This document shows, piece after piece, positions 22,406 through 36,700 of a stretch of 64,000 bases of DNA (positions within the stretch are counted from its first letter, which is position 1; the number at the start of each line of letters is the position of its first letter). Both the position numbers and the translations under genes were made by a program. Source of the DNA: Promerops cafer (Eukaryota > Chordata > Aves > Passeriformes > Nectariniidae). The notes under the pieces were generated by a model. It was given only the letters and a program-made list of their open reading frames with translations. It was not told the origin of the DNA and searched no databases. Where the stretch lies: positions 1-64,000 of the forward strand of contig VZSE01005030.1 in assembly GCA_013398275.1 (NCBI GenBank). Direction: 5' to 3'.

Positions 22406-25400
22406 AGGGTATCACACCAGATCAGCTTTTGTTTGCTTTTGCTTGGAAGTTATACCTAGTGAACCACCTTGGAGAGTGGGTTATGCATTTAGGTTGGAAT
22501 GACCTCATCCTGCAGGTTTGAAAACATTTAAATGAGCTGTGGGAAATGTCCCAGTAGGGTTAATGTAATGTGTAATGGATCTGAATCCTTTTCTGTGCTA
22601 ACATGGGAAACATGAGCAGACCCTCATGCTGTTTCTGCAGGAAAAGGCAGGGATCCTCTTAGGTGGTTTTCTCATGTTTGCATGGGGAATTGCAGGTGAA
22701 ACAGGGCCTGTAGGACGTGTCCTGTTGCTGCAATGAGCTCATGGGTGTTTTCCCATTGGAATTCTGTTTGTCAGGAGGCACAGGATGAGCACCCCTGAGC
22801 CGAGTGTGGGATCGATGCTGCCCAGGCTGAGGCCACTCATGCACAAGGCACACCTTTTATCCACCCTCCTCAGCCCCTTGCCATGGGAGGGAGAGGATTT
22901 TCCCCAAAGTGTGCTGCATTTATTTCAGGAAAACTCCTGTGAGATGAGTGTGTGCACATCTGAGTTACCCATCGTGGTCCCCGTTACAGGGAGCAGAACA
23001 GCTATCTCCATGTGAGGAGACATGCCACGAGCTTCTGGACACAGTGGGTGTCCAGGGATGGCACGTAGTCAGGCCAGACCAGAGGCCTGCTGCTGTGTCT
23101 GGGCTGGGCTGGATTTCTTCAGACAGAACTGTGGATTGCAACACCCCTCGTGCTTGCTCCGGCCAGGAAGCCTTGCTTGGAAGGGAAATGGCTGAGATGG
23201 AAAGAGCTGCTGAGGAGGTGGAAGCTCCCCTAGCCAAGGCCTCTTTGCTAGACTCAGCTCTGGATCCCTGGACTTTGCATCCCCTTGTGCAAAAGGAATT
23301 ATGTGAATGCTTCATGGGCACTGAAAAGGAGAGCTCCTGTGGTCTGGTCCTGATCTTGGCACTGCCATCTGCTCTGGAGATTCATGTTGTGTTCCTGTTA
23401 GAGTGCAAACCAGTCCTTGTGTAGGATGAAGCAGTGTCCTTGGGTGGGTTACAAATTCTCACTTGTGGAGGGGCCCTTTGTTATCTTGCACATCTGAACT
23501 GCTCCTGCCTTTTGTTTCCATGCCAGAAAGGGCAGCCAAAAGGGCTGGGAGCATGGGCTTCTGCATGCTCTGGTTATTTGAAGATGAGGGTCCTTGCTGA
23601 GGAATCACAGAAATGTGGGGATCACTGTTGTCAGCTGCTCTCCATGTGCTCGCTCTGGCCCAAAGTGCAGAGGTCAGGTTTGGGGTTGTATGGCCAGAGG
23701 GTCCTGGAGCAGCAGCTGTAGAGGGCTTCAGGGGCGTCAGCGACAGGCTGGTGTGGGCTGACAGCTCTTTTGTTACCACCAGTTTTTCCGTGCACCACTT
23801 CTTTTTGCAGAGGTCTGTCTTTGTGTGCTGCAGGGGGAGGAGCTGTAGTGGCATTGCTGCCACAAGCTGAGCTCTGCCCATTCCATGGTGCAGTTGGGTT
23901 GGTGTCCCTTGCTGGGAAAATCACATGGCTGGTGCTGAATCTCCCCCTTCCCTCGTGCTGTTCCTCCTTGATGAAGCTTACAGCCAATGCTTATGGTTTG
24001 CTTTGGTTTTTCTGCTATTGTTTTCCATGTGTCTGCCATAAAACCTCTGGTGAAGGATGCTGATTAGCTTTTCTCTGAGCTGGATGTGGAATCACTACTC
24101 AGACATTGGTCTCCTCAGATCTCCACAGCTTGTAGTTTTATCTGTGAAACTTCTGGGAGAGAGGAAGAGATGTGGAGAAGTATCACTGTAAGAGAGACAG
24201 CAGGACTTTGTCCCCAGCAGTCCCAGGACCTGTGTAGCTCTGCTTGTCAGAACACCTTACACCAATCTCCTTGCTCCAAACTCTGATGGGCAGAAAGAGC
24301 TGCTGGCTGTCATGGTGGGGAGGAACATGTGAAGGGTAATGCTCAGGATGTTGGATACTACCTAGTGCTTCAGGAAGAAAGGCCAGCTTTGAAAAAGGCC
24401 ATGTGCCTGCTGAATATACCAACTGCTTCCAGGGATTAGGGGTCAAAGCCCCAGAGCAGAGGTTTTCTGGCTTGTGGGAGTTGAGCCCTTCCTCGATGTG
24501 GCAGTGATCCTCATCTGCAGCAGGACGCCAGAGGGTTTTTGGCTCAACACGCAGACAAGAGAAGGGCTGGAGGTGTCCTGCTTGGGCTGGTCCCGGTGTC
24601 CAGGGATAGGGAGGGATGTCTGTTTGCAGACTTTGGTTTTCCCTGCCCCTCTCTCGTGGTTGCGTCAGCGGCGATGGCCAGGGAGAGTGTTTACAAGTGA
24701 GTCCTTGCTGAGTGCTGCTCTGTGCCAGCAGCTCAGTCCTCGTGGATGATGTGTTCTCTGGGCCTTTGTCATTGCAGCAACTGAGGCTGAGCTGAGCTCA
24801 CTGCCCTGGCTTTGACCTGGGCTTGCCTCTCTTCACCCTCACCTTTGAGGCAGCCCACGATGGGGACCCTGTTGTTTAAACAGAGGACAAATGGGAGGCT
24901 GCTCCTGTTTGGATCTTTCCTGGTAACATGAAAGCTCTGAGAGAGAGTTTTGGAGCTGGGGAAGAGTCGTTGTACCTCTGTTGCCACTTCTCAGCCATTC
25001 TGACTCCTGGGAGAGGGAGCTGTGGTGGCATGAGGCCTCTGCTCCCATGTCCCAGCAGGACAGGGCTTTGCTGAGCAGCTGCCTGTGTGCCCAGAAAGAG
25101 GGAGCTTGGCACAGCTGCAGAACTTTATCAGCTGGGGACGTGAGGAGGTGTCTGTCCCATGGCTGGGCCAGAGGTTGTCCTGGTGATTTGGGAAGTGACT
25201 GAGAGGCAAAGAAATCCTGCTCTGATACTTGCCCTCTTGAGGACTCTGATCATCTCCCTTGAGAGCAGGAAAAGCTTCCTTGGCACGGGGTGGGCGGAAT
25301 GTGGAGGAAGGTAAGTGCTCCCCTTGCAGCCCTTGTTCTGCACCCCTTGGGAAGGGTGTGTCCCACATCAGGTGTCTGTAATGTCACCACATGCTCTGTC

Positions 25401-28400
25401 TTGTCAGCCCTGAGCCTTCTGTTACCCTGCCGAGCAGCTCTAGTCAGCACCTGGCATGTGGAGATAGTCTGTCAGTATTTCTTGGAAGATGTCACATCTC
25501 CAACTTGCCCTTCTCATCATGCCAGACTCTGCCCCACTTCCCTCTTTTCCCAGGTTTATGGCTGGAAGTGGATTTCTTTGCAGTGGGAGGACGACTCCAG
25601 CAGAGCTGGGCTGAGCAGGTGTTTCATGGGGGAGTGGGAGGGAACACACTCACACTGGGTAAAGACAGGACAGGGCTGCAGGGTGTACACAGAGCACTTG
25701 TACAGCAGGCTTCTGTGTTCCATCAAAAGTTCCTGGAAAGGTGAAGGCAGGAGCTGGCTTTCACCACCTCTCACTGAAAGAATAAAAACCTTTAACGTTG
25801 TGCAGGTCCAGCCTCCATAGTGGGGCTGTCCTGTGTTCCTCAACTGTGTCTGTTTAACCCAAGGCCACTTAGGTGATGTCCTGGTCCTGTGTGACAGGAG
25901 ATGTTGGTGCTCACAGGATCACCAGCTCCTGCTGGAGCCTTCCTGGGATAAGGCAGGGGGAGGTCCTGCCAGAGCTGGGCTGGGTTGGAGGCAAGGAGTG
26001 TAAGGCCCATGGAGCAGAGACCTGGCAGAAGAAGCTCTTGGGTGCTGGTTCATGATGTTCTCTATTCTTGCTTGGATGTGTGTTCCCATATCACTGTTGG
26101 TAGCTGGGGAGGTTGTCTGGTGCAGGTCTCCTGACGTCTCCACAGTGGGGTTTTGTCACTTTTCCTCTGCAGGAGCCTTGTGCTGGGTACAGAGGAGGGA
26201 TCTCCTCAGGTGTTCAAGGCCATCAGGCTGTCTTGAGCTGTTTGTGTAGTTGCCTTCACCTCAGTGTTAACATAATTACAGGTGTTCACTCATTTATTTC
26301 TCCCAGTGCCACCTGACTGGGGGTGGCTTGGGGTCAGCAAAAGGCAACTTCCCCATCCCAATGAGATCAGCTCACCAGTTCATCACCCACAAATTCCTAA
26401 TTCCTGCTTTGCTGCTCAGCATAGCGGGTTATATTTAAGCAGGGAAAAAAAAAATTGGAAACCCTTTCAAGTCATTATTTTGTGTTTTGTGAGTTCACCT
26501 CTTATCTCTTGGAATGTATTTGGAATACTGGGATTCACATTATTATATAGATGCCTTAAACCCAACGAATTTGGCCTGCATTGGGATAAACAAGCTTTTG
26601 TGTCTAAATTTGTACGTGGAATTTAGTATGTGCTAATGGGTCTTCATCTGTTAATTGGATGGATCTTTTCCAAGGGCAAAGAGAATCTGCTGGAGAAACA
26701 ATCTCGATGCCAGCTCTGGCCTGAGCTAGGTCCTGCTCCTTTCTGCTCCCTCGCTGTTTAGGAACCTGCTTGTGCTGAGGAAAGCTGTCCTGTGCACCAC
26801 CAAAACAGGGCCTGTTGATGTTATTCCTGGTCCTTTGAGAAGATGACTTAGTGGTCACATGTGCTGCTATGAGGTCATTAGGAAGTCTCTCAAATACCCA
26901 ATTTGAGAAGCAATGATGCTATTGCAGAAGTATGCTCCCTCTGCGATGTGAGATGCAAAACTCTCCCAAGTACTTGAGTTTGCAATAGCTCTGAGTGGGA
27001 TCTGTTATTGTGCATATTTGGGCTCATTCCAGTTAAAAAAAAAAAGAAAAAGGCTGTTTTCTGCTTTGCTTTATCCCTCGATTGATTAGTGGATGTGTAC
27101 TGTGGGATCAAGTTACATCTCAGAGGGCATCCAGCAGAGAGCCTTTTTCTGTGCTGAACTGCTCAAGTGAGTCTGACTGCAAGGTCAGCAGTTTTCCAGC
27201 AGTGTTTTGTGCCTCCACAGCAATGTCCTTCCCCAGGGAAAGGAGCTCCTCAGATCTGTTTGTGAGTTGAGCCATTGCTCTTCCCAACACCACAGGGAAA
27301 TCGGGAGCTTTTTCTAGACCCTTGATGTTATTTGTGTGATATGCATCTGCTTTGATGCTTTTATTGATGCCACTCCTGGACTCCCTGTTCCTGGATGTCC
27401 AGCATTTCCTGCTGCCACAATCTGCCCTGTGTCTTGCAAAGGGAATTGTTTGGTCCCAGTTTACCCCGGGGGCCTGTATCCAGCTTGGTTCCCATGTACC
27501 ATCATGTCCTCAGGGCAGGCATCCTTGTTGTGGGAGGAGAGTTCCTTGGAAGGGCATTATCAGAATGAGTAACACCCTTTTGGAGCAGGCAGAAAGGGAT
27601 CTGATGTCTTCCCACACCCCTACATGTCCCAACCATCCCTGAGCCTTGGGGACTATCCCATCCCTCTGTGCTGATTAACCCATTGGTGCATGGAAAAATT
27701 ACCATGGGGGGAAAAAGAAAATAGTTTTCTGTTCTCAGACCAGTGGTGGATTGTGTGGCTGGGATGGGGCAGGGAGGAAAATGGGAGCAAGGTGGCATCT
27801 GACTGCATCTTGCAGCTCACAGCTGTATTTTCCAGTTGGGACTTAGTGTGGACACCGTGTGCTTCGTGTCTGCTTCCTTTGTTCCTTTGGGGTACCCAAA
27901 ATGCCTGCTGCTTCTGTTGAGGCTTTACTGCTGGAAGCTGATGTAGCCTGTGGGGTTCTGCAGGATGGGCTGAATGGCTGCTGTCCCCTCTCTTCACCTC
28001 CTGCTGTGGAGTCCCCGTGAGTCCCGTACAACGCTGGCATCACTTCCCACCCCGGCTCTGCTGCCCCAGCCCTGCTGGCCCTGGGAGGAGCCCTACCCCT
28101 GCCAGGTGTGTGAGTGAGACACTGCAGCCCTTCCCTTGCAGGAGGCAGGCTGGCACCTGCATTTCCCAGCAGGCAGGGTCAGCACATTCCTTCTGCTCTC
28201 TGGTCTCCCGTGCTGCCGTGGTTCCTGCTGGGGTTCTATCCCAGTGCCCTCAGAGGTTCCTCTCAAGCCCCAGTGCCCTTCTCACCCACGTGAGCGTGGC
28301 CCCATCCTGCTGTGCCCTCCAGGGCTCCCCAGTGGCCAGGGATGACTGCGGGTGGAAGGGCTTTGCAGGGCTGGGCAGCCCAAGAGCAATTTTGTAGTCC

Positions 28401-28879
28401 CTCTGCTGGGTTTGGGTGGTCTCACAGAGTGTCACAACCTGCTGGCCCTGTGCCCAGCTCAGTGTGTCCTGCTGCAGTCCTGCTTGTCCTGTCACCATGA
28501 AGCCACCTGCTCATGACATTCCCACTGTCACCCTTGGTAATTATCTCCCTGAAATGCCACAGCCTGGTTTGAGTTCTTTATTTTCCCTCAGTTTCTGTAT
28601 TTTTGGAGAAAAGTTTCTGAATGTGATGTGCTGTTCTCAGACAGCTGCACTGGTGACCTCCACTCCTGTGGGGCCCTGACCTGAGGACAGCAATGGGGTG
28701 AGCTGTTGTGATGAACACGCAGACAGCCCTGGTGTCACAGCTGGGCTCTCCCTCTTCCAGGAAGGACTTTGGAAGCACAAGTCCAAATGTCTGAGAAGTG
28801 CCCAGGGTTATGATAATTCTGGACTTGCTAATAAATGAGCAGTTCTGTCACTTTTTACCTTTCCTTGTGGATGGCACAG

Positions 28880-29950
28880 GCTGGGGAAGGATGAAGGTGA
28901 GGAGCGGGGATGTTCCTGCCGGGATCCGAGCGCGGGCAGCTGCGTTCAGCCAGAAGGTGCAGGCTGGCTCTGCCTGCCCCTGGGACTACACGGGCCCTGC
29001 TTCCTGAGCAGGAGAGCTGCTTTATGTTGTGGTTTTACTAAATGAATTCAAAGCTTGGCCTTGCTCCAGGCGAAGTCTGGGCCAGGTGCCAGCGGAGCAG
29101 CCCCCAGGGAGAGCACTGGAGCAAGGAGGGGCCAACAGCAGGGAAGAGCAGAGGAATCCAAGAAGGCAGATTTGCCTAGAAAACAGCTCTGTTTCCATCT
29201 GCTGGGTCAGGAGTTGCTATAGGAACTGGGATGATAGAGGCAGGGCCATCTCCTGGGCCTGTCTGTGTGTGCAGAGGGAGGGAGCAGGGAGGAGTTACTC
29301 AAGTTTGAACATATCATGTGTGTGCTGGTGGAAAGTTGCAAGGAATGTCGAAACTACAGCCTGGCTCAACCTGTGGAGTTCCAAAGAGGCATAGCAGTTG
29401 TTCCCTGTGCTCAGCAGGCCCTGGCAGAGGCAGGTAGGGTCCTTCCAGCTTAACCTGGCTCTCAGCTTGGCATCAGCTCTCTCCCTCCTCTCCCCTCCTG
29501 ATTCTGTCCTTGGATAAAGCCTTTGGAGGCTTGCTGGGAGTGGTGCAGGGGGTTTGTGGAGGTGGCGGTGCTGCGAGGTGGAGGCTTTTCTGCCCGGGCT
29601 GGTAGGGAGAGGGTGGCTCTTGGCAGCCCATTTTCCCTGGTGCAGCCCCGGGAGGGTTCACAAGTGTGGGTATTCCCTCGGGGATGTGTGCCTGGGCACC
29701 TCCGGGACGTGTTCCGTGGGCACAGAGGTGGTGCTGGCCGGGGGGCCTGGGCAGGAGTGGTTTCTGGGGCTCCCGGGGAGCGGCTGCAGTGCTGGAGCTC
29801 TGAGGCGCTGCGGGGACGTGCCAGGGCTGAGGCTGGCACGGAGGTGCAAAAAGTGGAGCTGGCAGCGAGTTCTTGTGGCAGCGGGACAGTGAGGGAATGT
29901 GCTCCTGTCCCCTGAGCCGCAGCAGCGCCTGCCCCACACGGGCACCGTGG
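28880..29950. other. CpG-richer patch inside the presumed first intron
   Basis: CpG dinucleotides are clustered at about 28,895-28,960 and 29,560-29,900, well above the surrounding intron. No TATA, no conserved coding exon and no clear donor is evident. It may be an internal or alternative promoter, or GC-rich intron only. Confidence 0.3.
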
Positions 29951-32900
29951 GTGGGCATTCCGTGCTCACTCACCTCTCCTCCCCAGGAGAGGCAGGCCCC
30001 GTCCCCTCCTCAAGCACCGACTGCAGTTTTGGTCACTGTTAAACTTTCTCCCATTTACCCTGAAACATGGGAGTATGAAGGAAGGTGCTCCTGAGAATCC
30101 TCATTGTTAGGGTTAACCATAGGGCTCTCTGGTAGCAGCCCCTCCAGGTAAAATCTTATTTATTTCCTCAGTAAGCCCATTTTTTCAGGTGCTGAGAACT
30201 TTCCAAAATAGTTGTGTTTCCACCAAGAGCGTTCCAGGGTCGCTCACTGCTCCGCAGGTATTTCTTTAATAGGTTTGGCTGAAATTTCATCTGCTCTCTT
30301 TGTGTCACAGAGGATAATCTCTTAAAAAAAAAAAAAGGTGGGTAGTGTTGTTTCTCTTTTTGAGAAGCTGCACAATAAGCTGCTGAAAACTGAAATGTGA
30401 TCTTCATCCACAGAGGCAGAGCTTGCCAAACTGGCTGGGATCACAGCCCACCTACTCAGGCACCCATCTTATCACAGGCTCAGGAAAGCCCCAGAGCCTG
30501 AGTGCAGCCAGCTGTGGAACAACCTGCCTGTGCAGGAGATAACTTTCTGGCCACATTAGTTACTGGTTTGCTTATGCCTGGCTACAGGAAAATTTATCTA
30601 CAGTGTGCTCTCCTTCACTCTGTTAATGGAATTGCAGATGTTCTTATTATGGAGATCTACTTCCAATATTTTATTGAATTACTCCCACACTGCTCTGTGG
30701 CAATATGTCCCAGAGGCTCAATGCACATGGTATGCTGTGGAATTTCATTTCCTCAGTTTTAATTTGTTGTTTTTTAATTTCAGTTCATTTTCAATATGGA
30801 AAAGAGGAAAATGGGGTCCTTTTTTTTGGTTTAGGCATCGTTGTTTTACATGTTTCTTTTTTCCCTTCTCATCTCTCTCCTGTTTCTCTTGCCTTTGCCT
30901 TAAACAGTACCATGATTTTCCTACTGCTACCTGCCTTATGTGCAATTGCTAAGTCTTACTACATCTCTGTGGGCTTCTGTTCTTTGTTGTCTCGAGAAAA
31001 CTTAATCAGAATTGGTCATTCTGCCTTGCCCAAGCTGTGAAATGCTGCTCAAGCTTCTTCCTGTGTTCTTGGCTTTTCTTTGTTTATAAGCAGAACATTT
31101 GCTTTGATTGCTTGAAATACATTGTGGGAAGCAAAGATCTTCTCTGAGCTGTCTCTAGTCATGGTAGGTATCTTGCTGGAATGTTTAATTAATGATAACT
31201 TCATCTCTGTACATGGGAAGTTAAATTTTATCTTGCAGAGCTGTGCTAGTAAATAGTGAACCCAGTGGAACATGGTTGGACCTGCCTGGAAATTCTCGCT
31301 GGAGTCTCCAGGCTTGGTGCTGTGTTTCAGGTGATGTGTGAGTGTTGCCACTCACTGCTCCCATCCCTGCCAGACACTTCATAAATTAAACTTTAAAACC
31401 ACTTTGGGTCGTAAACAAAGTTTGCTGAAGCCAAATGCAACAGCTGTGTGTACCCAGACGTGGCTGCCTTGGCTGGAGGTTGTGCTCAGCCTCTGGAGAA
31501 ATGGTACCCACTGAGGTCACAGCCTGTATTGTCCCCTCTGGCTCCTGGGGTGCTGTGGAAGGGCTGGAGCACTTCCCACTCGCTGCATTTTGGTATTTGG
31601 AGTTACTGCAATCTGTGGAATGCAGTGAGGGATGACAAGTTATGCTTCTTTCTGATACTGGAAAAGCTTCTTCAAGTCTGGTGTCTTCCTGTGGCTGTAG
31701 GGCATGGCTCTTCATTTTTATTAACACTTTTTGGTGCCACTGGAGCAGAGCCCATAGTGCTCCTCAAGCAAAGGGCAGGGGCTCTTTGCCAGCTACAGGT
31801 GCTCTGAGTTTTTGTTTTTCACAAATATGAAGAGAAATTGAAAAACTCATAAAATGTAGCTTTTTATAATATCAGCATTTGTGGTGGTTTGAGGGAGAGT
31901 AGATGGGCAGCTCAATTAGTAGATGTTCCAAAATCCTGTTTCTGGTTTGATTTTCACTGAACTGTCTCTTGGAATTTGGCTTCCACCCTTGCAAAAATCA
32001 GCACTTTTCAGGTACTACCTGCAGCTCTAGGCAAGGTTTACTTCTCTTCTGGTTTTGCAAAGAGCTTCCCCCAGTAATCATGTTTTAGCTTTTAAATAGG
32101 CTCAACTATGAGCAATTTGCAAAACAAAGGTTGTAGATAAGGACCTGTTACTGTAAAGTCGGTATTTTTGAAGGTAGGCAGTTGATAAGGAAAGCTAAAG
32201 ATAACTGAAAAGGCACAACAAATATATCATGGGGCAGTGAGAAATATTTTAATATCTGTAAAACAAAATAAATTTCATCAGGAGTGCTTATTTTGTTGGG
32301 AAAAGTTAAACCCAACTGATTGCTGATAACAATGCAGAGAAGTAAAACATTTCTTTCCCATTTTTGTGGAGAAGCTGGATGATATTCTCTCGGAATACCT
32401 CCCATTGCACTGGTAATCAGTGTGGGTGTTAAACCCAAGATTACATTTCAAAGTCTTTTGAAACTTGAGCAACACTGGAACCTGTTTGTTTAAAACAAAT
32501 TGGCAAAGCAGCTTTCTGAATCCTGGCTGCCAATTTGTAATAAATCCGGGAAGACCAAAGGAGTTCCAGAAGTTTGGGAAAACATAAATGTTGTAGCAGT
32601 GTTTTAAAATGGAGAAGGGAGCAGGTAACCAGCAGGCAGTGGAGACCAACCCCTGTCACATTAAAGAAGGAGCATGCTCAGCGATCCCTGTGCTCTGATG
32701 GAAAGCAGATCATGTCCAAAAAAAAAAAAATCATCAAATTGTGGGTTTAATGAGGTTCTTGCACTGGTTGCCAAGAGTGGCTCTATTGACATCATATACC
32801 TGATCCAGCCCTGCTGTCCACCAAAGGCTGCTGCTCCCAGGAGGCAGAAGAGGCTTTGCTTTGGGAGCAGGACTGTGTTGGATGCCCCAGGCAGGGACTG

Positions 32901-33379
32901 ATCCCTGGCGTGTCCTTCATGCTGTCCTGCATGCCTCAGCACTGCTGGTGAGCCCTGAGAAAACAGAGAAGCACCCACCTGAGCAGCTGTGGGGGGCTCT
33001 GATCCGTGTTCCCAGCCCCTGCCCTCGCCCCGTGCCAGGGTGGCAGTCTCAGTCTCCCTGTTGCTGGTCAGCACCGTGTTGAACAAGCTGATTTAGAAAG
33101 TGCCACTTGATACCCCTCAAAAATAGTCACCAGTGGGAATGTGATCCCTGTGCTCTGTAAGCAGAGGGCTCAGGAGCTGTGCTCCTGCCACACTGACATC
33201 AGGATGGGACAAACTCGGTGATTCCCTCGTTTCCCTGTGAACAAGCCAGTGGGAGTCATGGCAAAGTCTGACTGGAGCTGTCTCACTGCCTGGAGGGAGC
33301 CTCTGTCTCACCAGGGAGAAGCTTGGGAGCAAATATGAAGTAAATTAATACTGAGTCTTGGCTTCCCTGAGCAGGCTGA

Positions 33380-33726
33380 TGGAGTCAGAGTGGTTCAGCT
33401 GGGACAAGAGGAGGCTCTGGAATACCCAAGAGCAGATTATCAAGGAGGTGCATAGCAGGAGGATTGACAGTGATTGTCAGATGAGATAGCAGGAGTTTCT
33501 GCCTTGGGAAAAAAGAGGGATAAAGTTTTCCTTCTTCAGACAGCTGAGCAGTGGGAGAGGTTGTCCAGAGAGGTGTGGGGAGCCTCCATCCTTGGGGGCT
33601 TTTTAGACACAGCTGGACAAAGCCCTGCGCAGGCTGCTCTGAAATTGGTGCTAACCCAGTTGGAGTAGGAGGTGGGATTAGATGCTCTCCTGGGGATCTC
33701 CTCCAGCCCAAATAATTCTGCGACTC
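33380..33726 (+). mobile_element. CR1 LINE 3' fragment (about 350 bp)
   Basis: A sense CR1 copy reads 'ggttcagctgggacaagagg', 'gcagtgggagaggttgtcca', 'cacagctggacaaagccctg', 'tgggattagatgctctcctg' and a degenerate tail 'aataattctgcgactc'. Confidence 0.88.
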
Positions 33727-36700
33727 AGCAACCTGATCTCCTTCTGAGTGCAAGTTTGAGCACAGTTAAGTAAAAGGTTATGGTGGAGCCCCCTGAGAAC
33801 AGGGAGGGAGGAAGGTGGTTTAGATTGAGTGCTCTTAATACCCCATCTGTCATCTCTGTGGTTAACATGTCATGGGGATGGTTGCTATGTGAGACTTTGC
33901 AGTGGAAGATTGTAGGTCTTGAGAGATCTATTGCTGACTTTTAGTTGATGTATTTTAAGGATGGTTAAAAAAAAAAAAAAAGAAAAAAGCTGGAGAGAGA
34001 TGCCAGTGTTTAGGAACAGTGAAAATGTCAGTGTGCTGAGTGCTCTTTGGGCCTGTCAGGGTGGGAAGGAAGCTCTGGAAAGGGACAGTAAGGGACACTG
34101 CTGCTTGGGCTAGGGGCAAGGAAGGTACTTGGAACTGCTGGTTTGTGCACAATCTTGTTTTCCTGCCACTTCTGTCCTACAGAAACAGTGGTACTGGAGC
34201 CTGGAGCGGGGAACCAGGAACTGGAGCCTCTGCAGTTGAGGGGATGTGTATTTTGGAGGGTGTGCTGGAGGCCCCCCTGCCCCTGCTGCTGGGTGGGGGG
34301 TTCCTGGGGAATGGCCGTGTCCTGAGCAGGGCCCTGGCAGGTCTGGCTGGGTTGTGGGAAGTGCTTCCAGGTTCCTCGGTTGAGATGGGCACAGAGTTCC
34401 CATGCCCTGGGTTGGTGGGGAAGATTTGGTTTTGATTTAGCTGAGCTAAAACCCACTGTTGTGTTGCAGTGAATTTGCATTTCCTTATCTTTGGCTTTAT
34501 CTTTCTAATGGTTTCTAATTTGGGTCTTGTTACTTGGATGGATTAAATTACATTTAATGTTTGTTCATTTATCCCCAAGTCTGGTTTTGTGACAGAAGTG
34601 CTCTGGGCAGTTTCACAAATTGAGGACACCCCACTCCTGTTGTAGGACTGGCTGACAGGCAGTGGGAAAAAGCTGGAGGATTTATTGGTCTTGTGCAGAA
34701 ACACCAGCATCTCTCTGGGCTGTAGGTGAGGCCCTGCCTCATGTTTGAGTCCATGGGCTGAATCTCCTCCCAGTGTCAAATGCTGTGGTGTGGGTGACTG
34801 CAATTCTGTTTTTCTCCTAAAATCTAGCAGGAGTGAGATGTCACTTTCTTCATAACCCCATTAAGGTGTTTGGCTACAACATGGAAAACAAGGCTCAAAC
34901 CCTCCTCAGCCTCAGGGCAGGCCTATCCCCCACCTCTCAAGAGGGTGACCACAGAGTACACCCAGACCTTGGTGTTCCCATTCTTCTGCCACTGCCTCAG
35001 ATTCAGCTCTGTGGTGTCCCTGTCCCCCCCCACAAGTGCCACTCCTGAATGTTGTCCTTTTAGTCCCACATTCGTGTCTCTTGTGACAGGTCTCCCAATG
35101 CCACCTCAAAGATGATGCTGGAGCCTATTCCTGTCTCAGTTGCCCTTTTCCTGTGACTTACTTCTCACATGTATCTTGATTAACCCAACCCTTTCACCTA
35201 AAATCTGTTTGCTTTTATCTGTCCAGCTTTGTTGCTGCTCTGGACATCACTTAGTGGTGTCACCATTTCTGCCCAATGCCCCCCACCGTGTTCCTGACAT
35301 TGCAGTGGGTTTTTCCTCTTTCTGACCATCTCTGTGGGTGCCTAACTCCCAAATCTCCTGTTGCAGCCTTGCACTTCGTGCCAGGATCCTGCTGGCCCTG
35401 CCCAGCTCCCCTGTTACTCTGACACAATGATTTTTGGTGTCACTGTTGGCACTTGGTTTGCCCAGGTGCCATCCACGTGTCGTGTAGAGACCTCTCCATC
35501 GCTGCCTGGTTGATTGAATCCAGGGAGAGAGACACCACACTGAGTTCACCTGAGGGGGAATTTGTTGCTTTACTTTCACAGGGCTCCTGCACAAGCAGCA
35601 TGGCTTGGTCCATCCTTCACCCTCCAGCAATTCTGCTGTGTTCTCTGGCCAGGAGCCCTGCTCTGTTTTTTCAGTCTTGTGCCAGTATTTGAATTGTAAA
35701 CTAAGCAGAACATTTTGAAAAGTGATCAGAATTCTTTCTGCTAAGCATTTTCATCACCAAATTCTGTTTGGTCCAAACCGGAGCTGCGTGTGCTCCAGGG
35801 GAAGACTGCTGGGGCTGGGGTCTCTCAGATTAACTCTGAGGCAAAGAGAAATGCTCTGCCATCATTTTGGAGCCAGAAAAATGGAAATCACACTTCCCAG
35901 CCTCTTATTTCTTCAAGCATCAGATATTGCCCCAATTATTAGCTTTGCTTCTTCCCTATTGAATTCCTTCAGGAATGCTAGGAGATGCCATCCAGTCCTC
36001 CTGATTGTTCCTGGACCTCTTCTGAGGATGCTTTGATTCAGGATAGCTCCTCCTGTTGTACCAGAGCTCTGTGTGTGACACACTCTGTGTCTTGCCCACG
36101 ACTGTGGAGTTTCTTGGCGTGGCTCTGGGCATCTGGAATGGGATTCCTGCAGCAAACCCTCAGGTCCCACTCCGGGGTAATGATCTGCAAAGGAACCAGT
36201 TAAAACAAATGCCTGTTTCAGCTGGGATCTAGAGAGGCTTGCAAACATGCCAGACCTCCGTAATGGATCTCTGGAGGGAGAACAGTGCCTGGAGGAGCTC
36301 CAAGTCCCACCTTCTTCATGCACATCACTGAAGAAGAGCTCCCTCCTGTGCTCGCTGAGCCTTTGCTGTGCCGGGGACAGGGCTGGGTCACAGCCAGCTG
36401 CTTCTCTGTGGAGGCATGGACTGGCTTTCCAGGCATGGTATCTGCTGGGTTTATTGGGGAAAAGTGCCCTCTTTTGCATTTCTTGGTGAGGTTTTCAACA
36501 AGTAGATTTTTTTTTTTTCCACTCTCCCAATGATTGTAACAGGATTTTATTCTCCTGCAGCCAGCTGTTAGCAATTAGCAACTTGATCCAGTCGGGCCTG
36601 GGAACAGAGTTTAACACTTTCTTGCCTCTCAGAGGATGTTGCTAATCCTGTTTTTACTGGTTTCGGGCTTGTGCTGTAGTTTTGGCACTTGGTGTGTATG

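Noticed and set aside
33961..33988. Poly(A) run as a SINE or retrogene tail
   Set aside because: No recognisable body or target duplication flanks it; simple A-runs recur in this intron.
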